Shown piece by piece: positions 1 through 9,913 of a stretch of 64,000 nt of DNA. The translations under genes and the position numbers were made by a program. The notes below the pieces were generated by a model. It worked only from the letters and a program-made list of their open reading frames with translations. It ran no database searches and was not told the DNA's origin. Origin of the DNA: Phytopythium helicoides (Eukaryota; Oomycota; Peronosporomycetes; Pythiales; Pythiaceae); contig JANFNE010000032.1 of NCBI GenBank assembly GCA_024867545.1, forward strand, positions 434,001 through 498,000. Direction: 5' to 3'. Numbering within the stretch: position 1 is the first letter of the stretch; every line of letters begins with the position of its first letter.

Positions 1-803
1 ATCTGCTGAAGGTTCTCGCCCATGTACGTGTCGGGGCCGTACCACACCGTGATGTCGGGCACCTGCGCGAACGACTGGAGCACCGTCTGGACGACGTTGG
101 AGGACGTGCACGTAATTGTCGGCACGAGGTCATGCGCAAAGGCCTTGCTGCGCAGCGACGTGTTGATGTAGACGACGTGGAGGCTGTTGGGGGTCTTGGA
201 CGCCTTCTGCAGGTACGCAATGTACGCCTGCTTCTCGGCCGACTCGGCCAGGCTGCAGCCGATCTTCTGCTCGGCCAGGCGGTACACCGGGATGTGCGGG
301 AAGCCGTTCGAGTCGAGGTTGGCGCGCACGCTCTCCGACATGAAGTCGACGCCGAGCACGGCAACCGACTGGATGCCCTTCTGCGCCATCTTGGCAGCCG
401 CCTCGCCCATGGCCAGCGAATCAGCGATGAACGTGTGCGGCCAGGACAGCGACGAAAGCACGCCTTGCAGCTCGGGGTCCATGTAGAAGTGCGCGACGAT
501 GCCCATCTTCTTTTCATGCAGCAGCGCGTCGAGCTCCTTGACCACTTGCGGGTCCGGCTGCAGGTAGTTGGCCTGCGCCTCGGCGAACGAGCCCTGCGCC
601 GACACCTCCTTCTCCGAGATCTGCGCGTTGCCCACCCAAATCAGAAAAAACGCACTTTCTCCAAAGGGAAACCAGCGGGGGAAACGCACCAGGATTGACG
701 GGAACGGCCGATCCCACGACGCTGCGAGCGACGCAGCGGCCGTCGAGCGCTGGCGGCAGGCGAGAGCGGCGAGCGGGCGGAGGCGGCGAGTAGCGAGCAG
801 CAT
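1..803 (-). CDS. nadA: Quinolinate synthase (NadA), mitochondrial, 3' part off the left edge
   Basis: NadA condenses iminoaspartate with dihydroxyacetone phosphate to give quinolinate, the precursor of NAD, using a 4Fe-4S cluster. The minus-strand frame shows family blocks: GIVAHFYMDPELQGVL, DSLAMGEAAAKMA, GVDFMSESVRA, IGCSLAES (the Cys is the expected first cluster ligand), SLHVVYINTSL, PTITCTSSNVVQT and VWYGPDTYMGEN. They run in the order seen in plant quinolinate synthases. The best start is the ATG at 803. It gives an Arg/Ser/Ala-rich, acid-poor leader (MLLATRRLRPLAALACRQR) typical of a mitochondrial presequence. A probable 69-nt phase-0 intron (GTGCGT...CGCAG) lies at 621-689. It contains no stop, so retention cannot be excluded. 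The remaining cluster ligands lie outside the window. No plant-like SufE domain is seen upstream. Confidence 0.9.
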   Translation of the reverse strand, partial: MLLATRRLRPLAALACRQRSTAAASLAASWDRPFPSILVRFPRWFPFGESAFFLIWVGNAQISEKEVSAQGSFAEAQANYLQPDPQVVKELDALLHEKKMGIVAHFYMDPELQGVLSSLSWPHTFIADSLAMGEAAAKMAQKGIQSVAVLGVDFMSESVRANLDSNGFPHIPVYRLAEQKIGCSLAESAEKQAYIAYLQKASKTPNSLHVVYINTSLRSKAFAHDLVPTITCTSSNVVQTVLQSFAQVPDITVWYGPDTYMGENLQQ

Positions 804-1078
804 CTTGGCGCTTGGCGGCGGCCTTTCTCGGAGAAGAAGCGGAGACTTGCGCGGGAGCCGGCGAGTTGGCGAATGACGAGGAGGGGAAACCTGGTGGCGG
901 GAGCGACGCCGCAGCCGGTTGAACCTACGCGAGTGCGAATCACGAAACGCGGTGGGGTGCGTCACCACCAGAATGGCTTCACTTCAACTCTGAATGTAAA
1001 CATTTGATCGCGTTACCAGCCGAATGGAGACTGCACCGCATTTTGGAACGGTGAAAACAGCTGGTACAAGAGGTCGAC

Positions 1079-1315
1079 GCACGCAAGGAAACGTTGCGCG
1101 AAGGTTGCGGGAGAAGCGTGTCGCGTTCGGTTCGTATCGCGAGGTGGAGGCGACGCGAGTGGGCAAGGATGTATGCAGCAATGTCCGTAAATCGAGGCTG
1201 ATTTTGTGATTGCTGTCCTATGACGAGCGGAGCTTCCGAAGTTGAGACGACGCTTGCCAAGCGGTCGCTATTTGATCTACTGTTGCTGATACGTCTGGAT
1301 CCTGCGGTAGATGGC
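1079..1315. repeat. Diverged direct repeat, copy 1
   Basis: This segment shares long runs with 3341-3565 in the same orientation. Shared runs include 'gttgcgcgaaggttgcggga', 'cgttcggttcgtat', 'aatgtccgtaaatcgaggct' and 'gagcttccgaagttga', separated by substitutions and small indels. Read on the minus strand, both copies keep a similar stretch (STSRYEPN, SRNLRATF), so it may be the remnant of a repeated coding element. No terminal repeats or target-site duplication could be made out. Confidence 0.7.
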
Positions 1316-1891
1316 TCTCATTACTATAATTATAACGACGGAGCTACAATAGCTACTGAAGCAACTATAACTGCATAAAGCACAGATGTAGTCTACGGTG
1401 CCGACTGATGCGGAATTTATTCAGCGGGCTTGTGAACAGTGCAACTAAGTCCAATTTTCTGTTACATGTGAGTGGGCTTATTCGGTCTGAAGCGACTTCT
1501 CGGCTGGGCTGGGTATGTGAGGGTATTGATGTTTTGTTGGAATATTGACCAACTAATTATATCGAACTTGTGGATATTGGGTGATTGACTTTGCTGAACG
1601 AACCGGTCTTCCACGTCTCGTCAGTCGCGTATTCCGCATATACCCTTCTGAAGTTAGTATATGTCGAAGTGCTCACGGCAGGACTCAAGGAGGTTCTCTG
1701 GTAGCTCCGTAGGACACGAGTGGAGGCAGTCCGGAATCGTTTACGTCAAATATAAAACGCCTAAAACACACACATCGTTGGTGAATGGGCGAAGCCAACG
1801 CGTTTACAACGCATTGGACGCTGCACTTGAAAAGTCCCGAAATTATAGCCACCCGAAAGTGGGTTACCAGACGAAAGGATCGCGCAAATCA

Positions 1892-2474
1892 TCAAGCGAG
1901 GCATTGAGCGATGAAGGCAGCTACAGCGCGCAAGCGGAGCTCGTGTTTGTATTGATGCCATGACAGAGGTGAAAAGAGAATAAAGAAGACGGGCAGCTCA
2001 ACGGCGGAGCCACTGTTCTGGTTGGTAAACTCGTAAACCACCATATACGCGTCTATTCGGCTTAACGAGCACAGAACCGTTGAGTTAATGTGGAATCCTC
2101 TCTCATGAATTGGAGATGTGTCTGTCATTGCCGATGGAAATCGGAGCCAAAACGGATGCTGTCATCGCACTAGCTTCTGCGTAACTAATGGAGTAAACGC
2201 GACGCAAATGCTGGTGGAAGCGACGTACAAAATTTGGGACCACGGCATTCTTTGTGTTCATCTCCATCAGCGCCGCTGCACACATCAACCATCCCACCGT
2301 ATGGTGACCGTTTGCACGATTGACACCTTCACGCCACGAACTATACAGGAGAACCAATTCTTGAAACTCTTCAGAGCCGAGGTTGGTGTTCGTATTGGAG
2401 ACAGAGCTCAAGCACCGGTAGAAGAAAGTCCCAGTAAGTGGCTCCACGGGAACCCCTAGCTCGCAGAGCCGCAC
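1892..2474 (-). pseudogene. Possible decayed repeat-derived ORF
   Basis: Two overlapping minus-strand frames (about 2103-2474 and 1892-2128) could be pieces of one frame-shifted coding sequence. The first reads as an ordinary-looking protein (for example VVPNFVRRFHQHLRRVYS) and then stops. I do not recognise a family. It lies between the two repeat copies, so a degenerate transposon or repeated gene fragment is the simplest guess. It could equally be chance. Confidence 0.2.
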
Positions 2475-3340
2475 GGCGTGGACGTTTGCTAAATGTACGC
2501 CTCGAACACTGCCTGATTCAAGTCAGCTAGCAACGGCTCCCATGGTAGTGGCATCGCCGCCGACTTGCAGAGCGCGTGGAGTGAGGTCTTGACAGTAACA
2601 AAAGAGACCACTTCGTTCGCGGCGAGTTACAAATCCCTGTTGACCCCCGGCGTCCCCTTTAGCTGAACATTTAGTGGAGCAGGAGGATTTGGTTTCCTCG
2701 TTGGTTGACTTGCACTCGAAGCTTGCTCAGCTCCCACCGCTGTCCCTGGTTGTTTACACTGCACGCCGCACGTGCTAGCTTGAGGCAGGAGAATTCCTCC
2801 ACCAGCTAGCCTTGGGCTCGTCTCGTCGTAGCGAGGCCCGCGATCATGCTGCTTTTAAACTGCGTGCGGTTGGCTGTCATGGTAGCAAAGCTAAAAGTGA
2901 TCACAGCAACAGTATCTGCAACATTCGTCATAATGCCTCACTACCATACTAGTGCTATGTGAAGGCTGGGATAGTAAATTTATGTTCGGAATTAAAGTGG
3001 CATTAGGTGATCCTGATATACTTTCTAGGCTTTCTCCGAAGCGATTCAATATCGGTATACCGATATGCCAAACTGGGACCTGCTCCACTACCACGCAATT
3101 AACCCGATTGGAATGGCCACAGCAGCCTAACGGCTCCTGCTATCCCAGAACAATGCATGTCAAAGGCGACTTGATGTGATAAGCGACGCGCGCTGTTTGA
3201 ATCATTTTGGGGTTAATACCATTGATAATGACAGTTAGATTAGGATATACTAGTCAATATCAATTGAAAGTCACGAAGGGAGACCAATTTAGCGTGGGCC
3301 ACGTAAATGATCTCTTCTCATCTCTCTTCAGAAGTCCGAC

Positions 3341-3565
3341 ACGCAACGAAAGGTTGCGCGAAGGTTGCGGGAACTGCATGTCACGTTCGGTTCGTATCTC
3401 GAGGTGGAGGTGACGTGAGTTGGACATGATGGATGCGGTAATGTCCGTAAATCGAGGCTGATTTTGTATTGAATGACGAGCTTCCGAAGTTGAAGCGGTG
3501 TTCTCCAAGTGGCAACTATACGATTCACCATTGCTGATAGCGTCGAGGTTCCGTGGCAGATATTG
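3341..3565. repeat. Diverged direct repeat, copy 2
   Basis: Partner of 1079-1315, same orientation, starting at 'cacgcaacgaaaggttgcgcg'. It ends under 200 bp upstream of the SLC44 start at 3749, so it may sit in that gene's promoter region. Confidence 0.7.
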
Positions 3566-3748
3566 CTCAGCAGGCTGTCATCGCATTCAATTCCTTCATC
3601 TCTCTTTTTCTGGCCGCCCTGAATGCTATCTATATCTTTTCAGCCAGAAGCAGCAAGTGAGAACGGCACGGATTTCGGGTTTGGCTCCGTGACGCGATAG
3701 CTCAAGGAATCTCGTTCTCGCTTGCCAGTGTAGGCCTTCGTCACGACC

Positions 3749-5515
3749 ATGTTTGTGACTGCCGTCGAGCCACAGGACTATGAGAAGGGGAAACCCTCCG
3801 TAGATGGAGCTGCAGTGCGCAGTCTCCGACCGCAGCCACCAACACCAGCATACAATGATCAAACCTTTTCGGTAATTTTTGGATTGCACCTTGCCGGAGT
3901 TGCTGTGCTAGCTTTCTGGAAGGGCATACCGACGATTCAGGCGTCAATCCGCGACCACCAAGCCTCCCCAAACCAGGAATCGGATGACAACTTGGGTTTT
4001 TCGCTAGCTGCGATTGCCCTGCTCGCTATTGGAGCGGGTGCGCTCTCCTTTGTATGGTTGCGATTGTTGCTTGCATTCCCAGAGTCGATGATCCGCATCG
4101 CTCTTTGGGCCAACGTTGTCCTCACGGTCGTGTTTGCAATCGCATCATTTGCTGCAAGTCCATTTGCCGCTATTCTATTTATCATTTTCGCGGCTTTCAG
4201 CGTGTGCTACATTTTCGCGGTTCGCAACCGAATTGGCTTTGCGTCAGCCAACTTGAAGGTAGCGTGTGCCGCAGTTCACGAGCACACTGCAGTGTTTCTA
4301 CTTGCCATTGTGCTTCTAGTCGCGCAGCTTGGGTGGCTGATTCTTTGGGCTTTGAGTGCTGTCGGAGTCTATCAACTTATCTTGGACGCCAATCCTAACT
4401 GCGAAACAGAAGATCAGTCTGACTCAAATAGTCGCCAACAACTATGTGGTGGGGCTGGCGCTTATGTTGCTCTGTTCTTCTTACTCGTTAGCGTTTACTG
4501 GGGCCAACAAGTCTTGCAGAATATCTTGACGAGTTCAACAGCAGGTGCTGTTGGGACCTGGTGGTATCATCCGCAGGCCAAGAATGCTACGCTTGGCGCT
4601 GTTCGTCGAACCATGACAACTTCGTTTGGCTCGATTTGCTTTGGCTCCCTGTTGATTGCTATTCTCCGGGCAATGCGTGCGGTATGTGCAAAACTGATCT
4701 GCTGTGCAGCCCACAATGAGCTTACTTATTGTGTATAACCCCTCTCAGATGGCGAAAATGGCCATGAAGAAAGCCCAGGAGGATGGAAATGGGGCTCTTG
4801 CCTGCTTTGCATGCGTCATCGAGTGTATTCTCGACATGCTTGCAAGCATCATGGAGTACATCAACCAGTGGGCATATGTCTACGTCGGTATCTACGGGTT
4901 CGATTTTCGCACAAGTGGCAAGGCGGTTATGGATCTATTTCGCAACCGTGGGTGGACGGCTGTGATCAACGATGACCTCACTTCAACAGCCTTGGGCTTT
5001 GGTGCTTTCGGTGTGGGTATGTTCGACAACGCTTGGATGACAATGGAATAGGAAACTCACGGACTATGCTATTACCCGTGCATGCTAGGCATCGTCATGT
5101 GCTGCGTCGGACTTTTGGTAGCTCATTTTGCTCCGGCGTCATGGTTTTCGAGTCTAGGATCGCCCTATGGTACGCCTACATTTCCCGTTGGAAGCTGTGA
5201 TGGTGGTATTAACCCCATTCTCCTGCAACCTTGCAATAGCTGTTCTTGGGCTGACCGGGTTCATTGCGGGCGTGAGCATGGGAATGACACTGGCACAGGT
5301 TGTTGTCGCATCGCTCCACACAGTCTTCGTTTGTTTTGCTGAGGTAGGCAGCAGCAGTTTGCTTTCATTGTTTGCAGTACGACCAACCCACGATCTTGCC
5401 ACAGGACCCAAATGCACTCAGTCAAAATCATCCTCGCGAGTATCAAGCTCTAGTCGATGGTTGGCGCAGATTTCATGGTGACGCACTTTCCTCGGCTTTT
5501 GGCATGGGAGTTTGA
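3749..5515 (+). CDS. Choline transporter-like protein (SLC44/CTL family), copy A
   Basis: Polytopic membrane protein of the CTL/SLC44 (Pns1) family; members are linked to choline or other solute transport at the plasma or organelle membrane. Five exons are inferred: 3749-4681, 4749-5016, 5089-5169, 5240-5343 and 5405-5515, about 498 aa. A short hydrophilic N-terminus is followed by about ten hydrophobic segments. The family-typical stretch YVGIYGFDFRTSGKAVMDLF lies in exon 2, and the blocks LCGGAGAYVALFFLLVSVYWG and DDLTSTALGFG are also present. The frame is intact. Introns start GTATGT, GTATGT, GTACGC and GTAGGC. It is a paralogue of the gene at 9914-11703, with identical intron positions, and is AT-richer than that copy. 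The substrate is unknown. Confidence 0.88.
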
Positions 5516-5617
5516 TCTAGGCTGGCAGAGGTTAGCAAGAAGAGAACCGAATGAATGATACATTTTGATAAATGCTGTGTTGGATTGTTGGATTCCCGCA
5601 AGCAAAACTTTGGCTCT

Positions 5618-7760
5618 TCACAGCCACTTCTTGTAAAATTTCAAGTACACGATTTCCATCAGCGCAATGGCAACGACGACACCCCACCAGAAAAAGTATC
5701 CGTTGTGGTACTGGAGTTCGGGCATGTTCACAAAGTTCATGCCGTACAGACCAGTCAGGAACTGAGCGGGTAGGAACAGTGCCGCCACAAGTGTCAACAA
5801 GTAGCTCACATCGTTGTGCTGAGCTTCGCGCGCAGTATCGCACGCCTCAGATAGCACGCGGCAAGTATCCAAATGACGATCGCAGTCTTCATCGACAGCC
5901 TTCAGATGATCTTGCACGTCACGCAGGTACCGGACAATATCGTCACTGCCACTCGTGTCTCCCTCGCGGTGTGCTTTATCAGCAAGTGCAATGCGCAGCT
6001 GCTCAACAACTTCGTTTAGCGGCTTGCACAACAGCTTGAGCCCCTTCACTTGCTTGGCGCTTGCAGCTACTCGGCTCGCATCAAAGGTTCGCGGATCTAG
6101 CTGTAGGAGGCGCTCGAGCATTGCCAGCTTGGCTCCAAATGTGTGTGCGATCGGCGACAACTCATCTACGCATGCATCGAGCATCGTGTACACAAGGAAG
6201 CCAGTGCCATGCTGGCGCACCTTGGAGTACGAAGTGTCGAGGCGTGACTTGACCAGCTGCCACGCACCGTTTGAGACTTCTTCTTGAACGCTAATCAAGA
6301 CCGTCGGCAGAATATAAATGCTTAGCTGTTCGGGTTTTGTCATCACACGGCCCGGTGCAAGTTGGTCCAAGCGCTCTTCAAGCTCTTTCTTGCTCATCAA
6401 GTCGATGGGGGACGCGCGATCCGCACTCGAATACAAAGATGCACGATACATGCGTTGATACATTTTGAGGGTGTGGTGGTCGCATGCAGCATGCACACTC
6501 TGCAAGATGAGCGTCGCGTGTTCGTCGTATTCTTCGTATTTAGGACGCTCTCGATTCACATCAAGCGCATCTTCAACGGCGAGTGGATGCAAACGATAGC
6601 GCACCGATAGGCGCCGAAGTAACAGCAGGTCAATGCCCTCGACGTGAATCCATCTCACGGTTGCCCACGACGGCTTCTTGGAGTAAATGAACGTCTCAAT
6701 GTCGCGAATCGGGTACACGCTGCGCATGCGGTCCGGGGAGTACTCAATGGACCCCATGGATGCCTCCACGGGTTCATCGTCAGGGAACGATTGCGAAAAA
6801 GAGGCTCGACCGAAGGCTGTAGGGCGAAGACGGTGTTGCTGATGTCGCCGCAGCCCAGCCTTGTCAAGTCCAACTTCGCGGAGGAACGCGTCGTTGAAGA
6901 GCTGCGCGAGCTTGATCTCCTGGATGACGTGCAGGAATTCGTTGAACGAGATGCCCCCGCTGGCATCAAAGTCGACCCCTCGCACGAACGAGTCGAACTG
7001 CGAGTCACTTGACGTGGAGATCCCCATCGCCTCCAGTCCGCACCGAAAACTTGCATACGACACCATGCCGTTCGCTTCAAAGACACACGATATGAGAAAC
7101 CAATCACTCCCAGAAAGTCTCATACTACCAACTCACAATCCGGCGCAAAGAAATTGAACAGCTTGGCAAGGCGCGCGCGCGTGAGGTCGTAGTACGGGTC
7201 CATGAGCGACAAGTGGTCCGTGTCGTCGGCGGCGCCGCTCACAACCTCGTCAGACCAGTCGATCGAGCTCGAGCGGCGCGCCACGGGCTCAATGGGCCCC
7301 ACCGACACTCGCTTGCGCACTTTTCCCCCTCGCAGCATCTCCGCCGGCGGGTCCTTGACCGGGTAGTCTGCTCCAACACCGTCATCGTCAGCCCGCGCCT
7401 CCATATGCTCGACTACAACCAGCTGGCTGCACCTCCGAAGGACGGTGGGTCGTCCGTGAGCGGCCGCCGACTCGGCACTCGGTGCATCAGCTGCGCCGCT
7501 CCGTCGCCCTCCGTCGCGCTCACCAACTGCCGAGCCGACGCGCGGCGCTGCATGGCGGCGCTGTCCGCGTCCGATCCTGTCCACGTCTCGCTCGACTCGC
7601 TCGACTGCTGGCGGGCCGACGCGTCCACCGGCACGTGCAGCGCCACGCCGTCCACCGCGATGGGGATGCGCACGTCGCTCGGGGCCTCGCGGTCGTCGTC
7701 TGGCAGTCCGTGGTATGAGAAGCCTGGGTCGTCGCCTTCGTTCTGCAGGTGGCGGTCCAT
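5618..7760 (-). CDS. CorA-type divalent-cation channel with N-terminal EF-hand
   Basis: CorA proteins are pentameric Mg2+ (Co2+, Ni2+) channels. The C-terminus shows the hallmark YGMNF (GMN at about residues 631-633) followed by MPEL, between two hydrophobic helices (about 609-630 and 646-664). A long helical cytosolic region precedes it. Three exons are inferred (7433-7760, 7137-7367, 5618-7074) with phase-1 introns of 65 and 62 nt, giving about 671 aa. Unusually, a canonical EF-hand loop (DFDASGGISFNE, about 221-232) precedes the CorA domain. A second, weaker EF-like loop (DSNGMVSYASF) is formed across intron 2. This suggests Ca2+ control of ion flux, which is inference. The start at 7760 is the first ATG of the disordered N-terminus; an in-frame upstream extension to about 8000 is possible but looks like UTR. 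Confidence 0.88.
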
Positions 7761-8076
7761 GGCGGACGGAGGCGCAGGTGGAGGCAACTGCGTGCTCCGC
7801 GGCAACTTGAGAAGTGCCGCATGCTGATGACGTTTTCGAGGGAAGCGTTCCGTTTTTTCTCTTGGGCTTTGTATGGCGGGAAAGTGCAGGTTGGCGGGGT
7901 GAGCTGATATCACATTTGAGAGGGGCAACTGCAAGGTGGCGATAGGTACATGACGTGGACCACGTACACTCGAGTGGTGAAACAAAGTATGTAGGTTCAA
8001 AAATCCAGCACGATAGGATCATTCCTATCGCTCTGCTCGAGGAGACACTACATGTATGAGTCAATTTCGCAGTTCG

Positions 8077-9170
8077 TTAGAACTGTCGTTGGTGCTTATC
8101 CGCCGGATCTGTCGCGTCATCGGCTCTGAACCGCCATCCGGTTTTGCTCGCGTCGTTCTTCGGTAGTGAGCACCATACGTTCATTTCCCTGTACGCGTGC
8201 CAAGGAGGGGCACACTCCGTTTTCAAAAGTGTGCACAAGCTTGGTGCTGATCGACGCAATACGGAAGTGGTGTGTCGCTCACCACATGCCAACAGCCGAC
8301 TCGAGGAACAAGATGCACCGCCAATCTTTATTGTTGTAGAATGGACTACGGCATGAAGTGATATAAAGATAGTTGCACCATCGGCTTTGCAGTAGCCGTC
8401 GTAACTAATATGTCTAACTGCACTATTGTGACTGCAGGTTGCTGGCGCCGGCTTGAGCCAATCACCCCTCCTCTGTAGCTCGATTCCCCACACAAACACT
8501 GAGCCTCCCGCTATCAAATGCCAATCCATCAGAGCATGAATGTCGCTGACACAGCCAACATCGATGACTCTATCGTTCATGCCCTCGAACTGATAGCCGA
8601 TCGTGAGCTCTTCACCAGCCGGTTTTGGGAGTACAGCAAAAATCTCGCATCGCTCTTCTCCTCGCACGCTCCACTTCTCGATTCTGCAGTTTGGAGAGCT
8701 TGAACTGTTGACGAATCGCATCAGACCGCCAAAACGTGTCGCGTCGATGAAGTGGTCGCTGGAGACTTTCACCACATATGCATGCTTCTCGTGTCGATAA
8801 ATCTACAGTTGGCGAGATAGAAATGGAAGGCAGTCTCTTCGCAGTACACTACACAGTACCAGGTCGTGTTGCTGAGCTTCGTGACCGCTAATCACTTCAC
8901 CAACATACTCACCGGCAAGACGTTCTGGGGCCACGGCTTCCAATGTGATCAAACCGACACCTTTATTCCCGCGCTCAACAACAGCTGTCTGCAGTTACGA
9001 CCCAAGTTGCAATTACCGATTACAGCACAGCGAACCACACTAACAGTGACGCACTCATACCGCTTCTACAAGAGCACTGATTAGCGGATCAACAAACTAA
9101 CCACGTACTTGTGACGCACAAGATGATTGAGGCAATCGTCGCCACATCCTTCTCCAGTCAGCATGTCGAC
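8077..9170 (-). CDS. SET-domain protein with degenerate catalytic motifs (5' end unresolved)
   Basis: SET proteins are lysine methyltransferases. Pieces that fit: an AWS-like exon ending near 9120 (GCGDDCLNHL), a short exon ending at 9065 (KRYECVT), an exon 8860-8988 (KGVGLITLEAV, EYVGEVISGHE) and a last exon from 8802 (HAYVVKVSSDHFIDATRFGG, RFVNSSSSPNC, GEELTIGYQFE). The order is AWS to SET, as in H3K36-type enzymes. The AdoMet-binding NHSCxPN motif reads NSSSSPN, and the ELTYDY motif reads ELTIGY. No CxCxxxxC post-SET cluster is evident before the stop at 8077. No N-terminal exons with a clear ATG were found. It may be a non-catalytic SET protein or a decaying gene. The exon joins are tentative, apart from the 57-nt intron 8803-8859. 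Confidence 0.6.
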
Positions 9171-9913
9171 CTCGATGCTTCAAATTGGGATATCAACGTA
9201 CCGCACAGGCGCTTTATGTTTCAATTCATTCAGATGTTGCGATGAAAACCCTGTCAGGGGCAAGTTGGTCCTCATCAAAGCTATTTTTGTGTTCCAGACC
9301 ACGCTACGCGCAGCTGTTGAAGTGCTCTACCAAGACGACTGGATTCTTGAAGATGCTAGTGCGATTATCACCTACGTGGTAAGCAGTCCCAGACTGGCAG
9401 TCACGAATTGCGCCGTGGTGGTATGCAGTGGCACTCCTGTGAAACTGGTGCGGACGTCCGGTTCACATTGAAGCAGGTGCGACTGGAATCGCATAGCGTG
9501 GTCCACATAGATTCTCATCCGTGCCTTCCGAAACACGTACCCTTTGCAAGTCCAGTTTCCCATCCCTCATACCATCCGTGTTCCCCATCACCTCTGACAC
9601 TGCATATCCGCCTCTTCCCTCCTTTTCCGCCCTTCTGTCATCGAAGAAGGCGACTCGTCGCTGGGATCCCGAAGCCTCCGTTCCTGCGTGGGTGCTCCGC
9701 TCCTCCTGGGCCTCTGCCGCTACAAAAAGCGGCCGACCGAGCGCCCAAGAAGGTTCGAGAGCCGCCCGCCCCCCAGCGCGCGTCACCGTGGCGCCTCCAG
9801 GCCAGCAGAAGGCGCGCGGCGCCAGACACAAGCAAAAGCAGCAGAGCGTGCGCTACGAGCGCATCTTGGACGCCGAGCGCTCCGCCAGCGCGCCAGCGGA
9901 CGACGAGGGAGAC

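Larger units (their letters stand above)
804..3748. other. Gene-poor region with degenerate repeats
   Basis: No convincing gene is visible. Open frames are short, overlapping and without family motifs, and base composition is AT-richer than in the flanking genes. The region holds the two copies of a diverged direct repeat (listed separately) and a minus-strand ORF remnant near 1892-2474. It probably contains the NadA promoter at its left end and the promoter of the SLC44 gene at its right end. Confidence 0.6.

Noticed and set aside
1079..3565. Complete LTR retrotransposon
   Set aside because: No reverse transcriptase, integrase or protease motif between the repeats and no clear TG...CA ends.
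9521..9913. N-terminal extension of SLC44 copy B
   Set aside because: Low-complexity Pro/Ser/Arg sequence with no counterpart in copy A, whose start aligns with the ATG at 9914.
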